This document shows, piece by piece, positions 62,212 through 64,000 of a stretch of 64,000 bases of DNA. Every line of letters begins with the position of its first letter. The stretch's first letter is position 1. Under the pieces are notes generated by a model. That model did not search any database. It was not told the DNA's origin and saw nothing but the letters and a program-made list of their open reading frames with translations. The position numbers were made by a program, and so were the translations under genes. The stretch comes from Trebonia sp963737285 (lineage in GTDB: Bacteria; Actinomycetota; Actinomycetes; Streptosporangiales; Streptosporangiaceae). The stretch is from contig CAVTRT010000003.1 of the NCBI GenBank assembly GCA_963737285.1, positions 4,030,001 to 4,094,000 on the forward strand, given 5' to 3'.

Positions 62212-63285
62212 ATGAAGCTCGCTGACCTGCACGCGCCGCAGGCGCTTTCCGCGCCTATCAGACGGCGCCGCCGCGCGATCGCGATCACCGCCGGGGCACT
62301 GATCGTGGCCGCGGCTCTCGCGGTGACCGGCTGCTCCGCTGGCGACCACGCCACCGATAACCTCGCGCTAGCCGGCGCTACCAGCAACTCCGCGAGGTTG
62401 AGCAGCAACCTGGCGGGCAGCTACCAGGTCGTCACGCTCAACGACTCGCGTGATCTGACGTTCAACCAGCTGCTAGGCATAAACAACCAGGGCATCATCG
62501 CCGGGTACTTCGGCTCCGGCGCCACCGGGCACCCGAACAAGGGATACGCGCTGGTCCCGCCCTTCGCGCAGAGCGACTTCCTCAACGAGAATTTCCCCGG
62601 CTCGGCGCAGACCCAGGTCACCGGCCTTAATGACCACGGCGTCACCGTCGGGTTCTGGTCGACGCAGGACACCGCCAGCATGACGAACAACAATTTCGGC
62701 TTCTACTGGCTGGACGGCAGATTCCACGACGTCAACTTCCCGGTAGACGACAACGCCCGCCCGCCGGTGAATCAGCTGCTCGGCGTCAACAACAACGGGA
62801 TCGCGGTCGGCTTCTACACCAATAATGGCGGCCTCAACCGCGGCTACGAGTACGACATATGGACGCACCGGTTCACCCGGGTGGATGTCTCAGGGAACTT
62901 CGATGGCACGGCCGGCCCGAGCCTCACCGCCGCCGCCATCAACAACGACGGTGCTGTCGCGGGCTTCTACAACAAGACCTCCACGCTGGTCGACGCATTC
63001 CTCAAGCTGCGTTCCGGCCAGTTCATCACGCTGGCATACCCGGGTGCCACGATGACCCAGGCGTTCGGCGTCAACGACTCCGACAAGGTCGTCGGCACCT
63101 ACACCACCGGGACCGGCAGCGCGGCCGTTACCCACGGCTTCATCTGGCACGCTGGCAAGTACGCCGGCGTGAACATAGGCGGCGCCAGCTCGACGGCGGT
63201 CAACGGCATCAACGACGAGGGTGACCTAGTTGGCTTCTACACCGACGCCAAGGGCAACACCGACGGCTTCCTCGCGCTGCCATAG
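62212..63285 (+). CDS. Lipoprotein with HAF-like beta repeats
   Basis: 357 residues from ATG 62212 with GGAAAGGA upstream. Lipobox LAVTGCSAG near residue 42. About seven repeats of the form GINNQGIIAGYFGSG, GLNDHGVTVGFWSTQ, GVNNNGIAVGFYTNN, AINNDGAVAGFYNK, GVNDSDKVVGTYTT and GINDEGDLVGFYTDAKGN, likely a beta-propeller on the cell surface. Function unknown. The 279 bp upstream (61933-62211) show no gene. Confidence 0.75.
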   Translation: MKLADLHAPQALSAPIRRRRRAIAITAGALIVAAALAVTGCSAGDHATDNLALAGATSNSARLSSNLAGSYQVVTLNDSRDLTFNQLLGINNQGIIAGYFGSGATGHPNKGYALVPPFAQSDFLNENFPGSAQTQVTGLNDHGVTVGFWSTQDTASMTNNNFGFYWLDGRFHDVNFPVDDNARPPVNQLLGVNNNGIAVGFYTNNGGLNRGYEYDIWTHRFTRVDVSGNFDGTAGPSLTAAAINNDGAVAGFYNKTSTLVDAFLKLRSGQFITLAYPGATMTQAFGVNDSDKVVGTYTTGTGSAAVTHGFIWHAGKYAGVNIGGASSTAVNGINDEGDLVGFYTDAKGNTDGFLALP

Positions 63286-63306
63286 CAAGCACGGTCAGCC
63301 CGGCGC

Positions 63307-63894
63307 TCAGACCACCATGGGGCAGGCCTGGGCGCGGGCGGCGTCAGGGGCAACTAGCGCGACCGCGGCCACCAGGATGAGCAGTTCGGCCAGGCCCACA
63401 TTGATCAGGTGCGGGTCGTGCAGGTAGTCGGCAAGCGAGAAGATCCGGTACGCCCCGGCGTCGGCGGCCAGCAGGGTCAGGGCCAGCGACCATGTGCCCG
63501 ATGCGACCGCCTGGCGGGACCTGGCCTTCGGCACGCGCACCAGGCAGGCGAGGCTGACCAGGATGCAGTACAGCCCGGAAAAGTCCGGTATCCAGGCGGG
63601 GTTGCCGGTCGCCTGGACCGTCGTCAGCGGAACGGCCACCAGGACGTAGGTCGCGGGCAGCGCCACCAGCCAGGGCCAGCGCGGGGTCGGCGGAGCGTCC
63701 CGGTGGAACGCGGTCATGGCCAGGACTGGGGCAAGGTTGATCAGGGCCCAGAAGGCCCACGGCCCCAGGGACGACCCCCGGAAGGCGCCGGTGAGGTCGC
63801 CCTGCAGCAGCCAGGCCAGGTCGGGGATGATGGCCAGTGCCGCGATGGCCTGGGCGGTCCGGTGGTGCCCGAGGACCAGCGCCACGAAGCTCAC
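63307..63894 (-). CDS. Membrane protein of unknown function, 5' end next to the terminal repeat
   Basis: 195 residues from GTG 63894, five or six membrane segments (GPWAFWALINLAPVLAMTAF, LVALPATYVLVAVPL, GLAELLILVAAVALVAP). The frame is open for six more protein-like codons (WLRAWI) before a TAA that belongs to the 100-bp repeat at 63901-64000, so the repeat probably displaced the original start. Family not recognised. Confidence 0.6.
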   Translation of the reverse strand: MSFVALVLGHHRTAQAIAALAIIPDLAWLLQGDLTGAFRGSSLGPWAFWALINLAPVLAMTAFHRDAPPTPRWPWLVALPATYVLVAVPLTTVQATGNPAWIPDFSGLYCILVSLACLVRVPKARSRQAVASGTWSLALTLLAADAGAYRIFSLADYLHDPHLINVGLAELLILVAAVALVAPDAARAQACPMVV

Positions 63895-63900
63895 GATCCA

Positions 63901-64000
63901 GGCCCGCAGCCATTATCCCGTATGGTTTTCCGGTTCGGTAAGGTTTTCCACGTTATAACGTGGAAAAGTCTTCGGGACCGGAAAAAGCTTCGAGATAAAT
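63901..64000 (+). repeat. 100-bp palindromic AT-rich repeat, copy A (may extend past the window)
   Basis: Inverted partner of 16903-17002, 92% identical by hand alignment. Centre TTTTCCACGTTATAACGTGG followed by AAAA is a perfect 24-bp palindrome. Outer arms TTTTCCGGTTCGG and GGGACCGGAAAA extend the dyad to over 60 bp. Much lower GC than its surroundings. Confidence 0.85.

Noticed and set aside
1..64000. CRISPR arrays, tRNA or rRNA genes
   Set aside because: No regularly spaced repeat-spacer pattern or cloverleaf/rRNA sequence was noticed. A tRNA could be missed by eye.

Overview
The window is a high-GC actinobacterial chromosome segment. The support is third-position GC bias, GTG/TTG starts, -GTGA-/-ATGA- coupled operons, an SCO5389-type protein, a Zur box of the 7-1-7 type and an actinomycete-style conjugation module. 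Streptosporangiales or a relative is a guess from overall feel. No tRNA, rRNA or CRISPR array was seen. Many genes are broken: one nonsense codon, several single-base frameshifts (some in C runs) and several chimeric or truncated remnants. Some frameshifts may be assembly errors.

Layout. 0-3.2 kb: 3' part of a STAND protein (trypsin-like protease, NB-ARC, 40-residue TPR repeats). 3.2-10.2 kb: secreted proteins (one SGNH hydrolase gene cut by an in-frame TGA), a GT2 glycosyltransferase, a DUF234-type ATPase/nuclease and gene remnants. 10.2-14.1 kb: remnant of an integrative conjugative element (VirD4/FtsK-like coupling ATPase, replication-relaxation protein, three small ORFs plus a 39-codon relay ORF), preceded by two 11-bp-periodic direct repeat arrays. 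14.4-16.7 kb: an FTR1 iron permease and an ECF sigma/anti-sigma pair. A 100-bp palindromic AT-rich repeat lies at 16.9 kb, and an inverted copy sits at the very end of the window. 17-23 kb: spermidine-synthase-like membrane protein, a degenerate Eco57I-type methyltransferase and a luciferase-like oxidoreductase. 23.3-28 kb: zinc regulon (Zur, Zur box, ZnuACBB, SCO5389-like protein). 28.4-32.4 kb: truncated secreted protein, ankyrin-type protein, MFS transporter and a chimeric remnant.

32.5-54.1 kb is the most striking region. A GntR/UTRA regulator and a ribokinase diverge from a roughly 20-kb, tightly coupled operon. It encodes a sugar-type ABC importer, two tandem ADP-ribosylglycohydrolase-family proteins with an extra C-terminal domain, two more PfkB kinases, two SIS-domain proteins, a YjbQ protein, a nucleoside phosphorylase, a nucleoside hydrolase, an adenosine deaminase and a full xanthine dehydrogenase set (XdhA/B/C). 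Read together, it looks like an import and stepwise catabolism pathway for an adenosine- or ADP-ribose-like glycoside: glycosidic cleavage, deamination, base oxidation toward urate, and phosphorylation/isomerisation of the sugar.

54.1-64 kb: a flavin/iron-sulfur redox module on the minus strand (3Fe-4S ferredoxin, NuoF-like protein, ferric-reductase-type membrane protein, ApbE flavin transferase, Ser-rich membrane protein), then an OmpR-type two-component system, small membrane proteins, a receiver-only response regulator, a repeat-containing lipoprotein and a membrane protein next to the terminal repeat.
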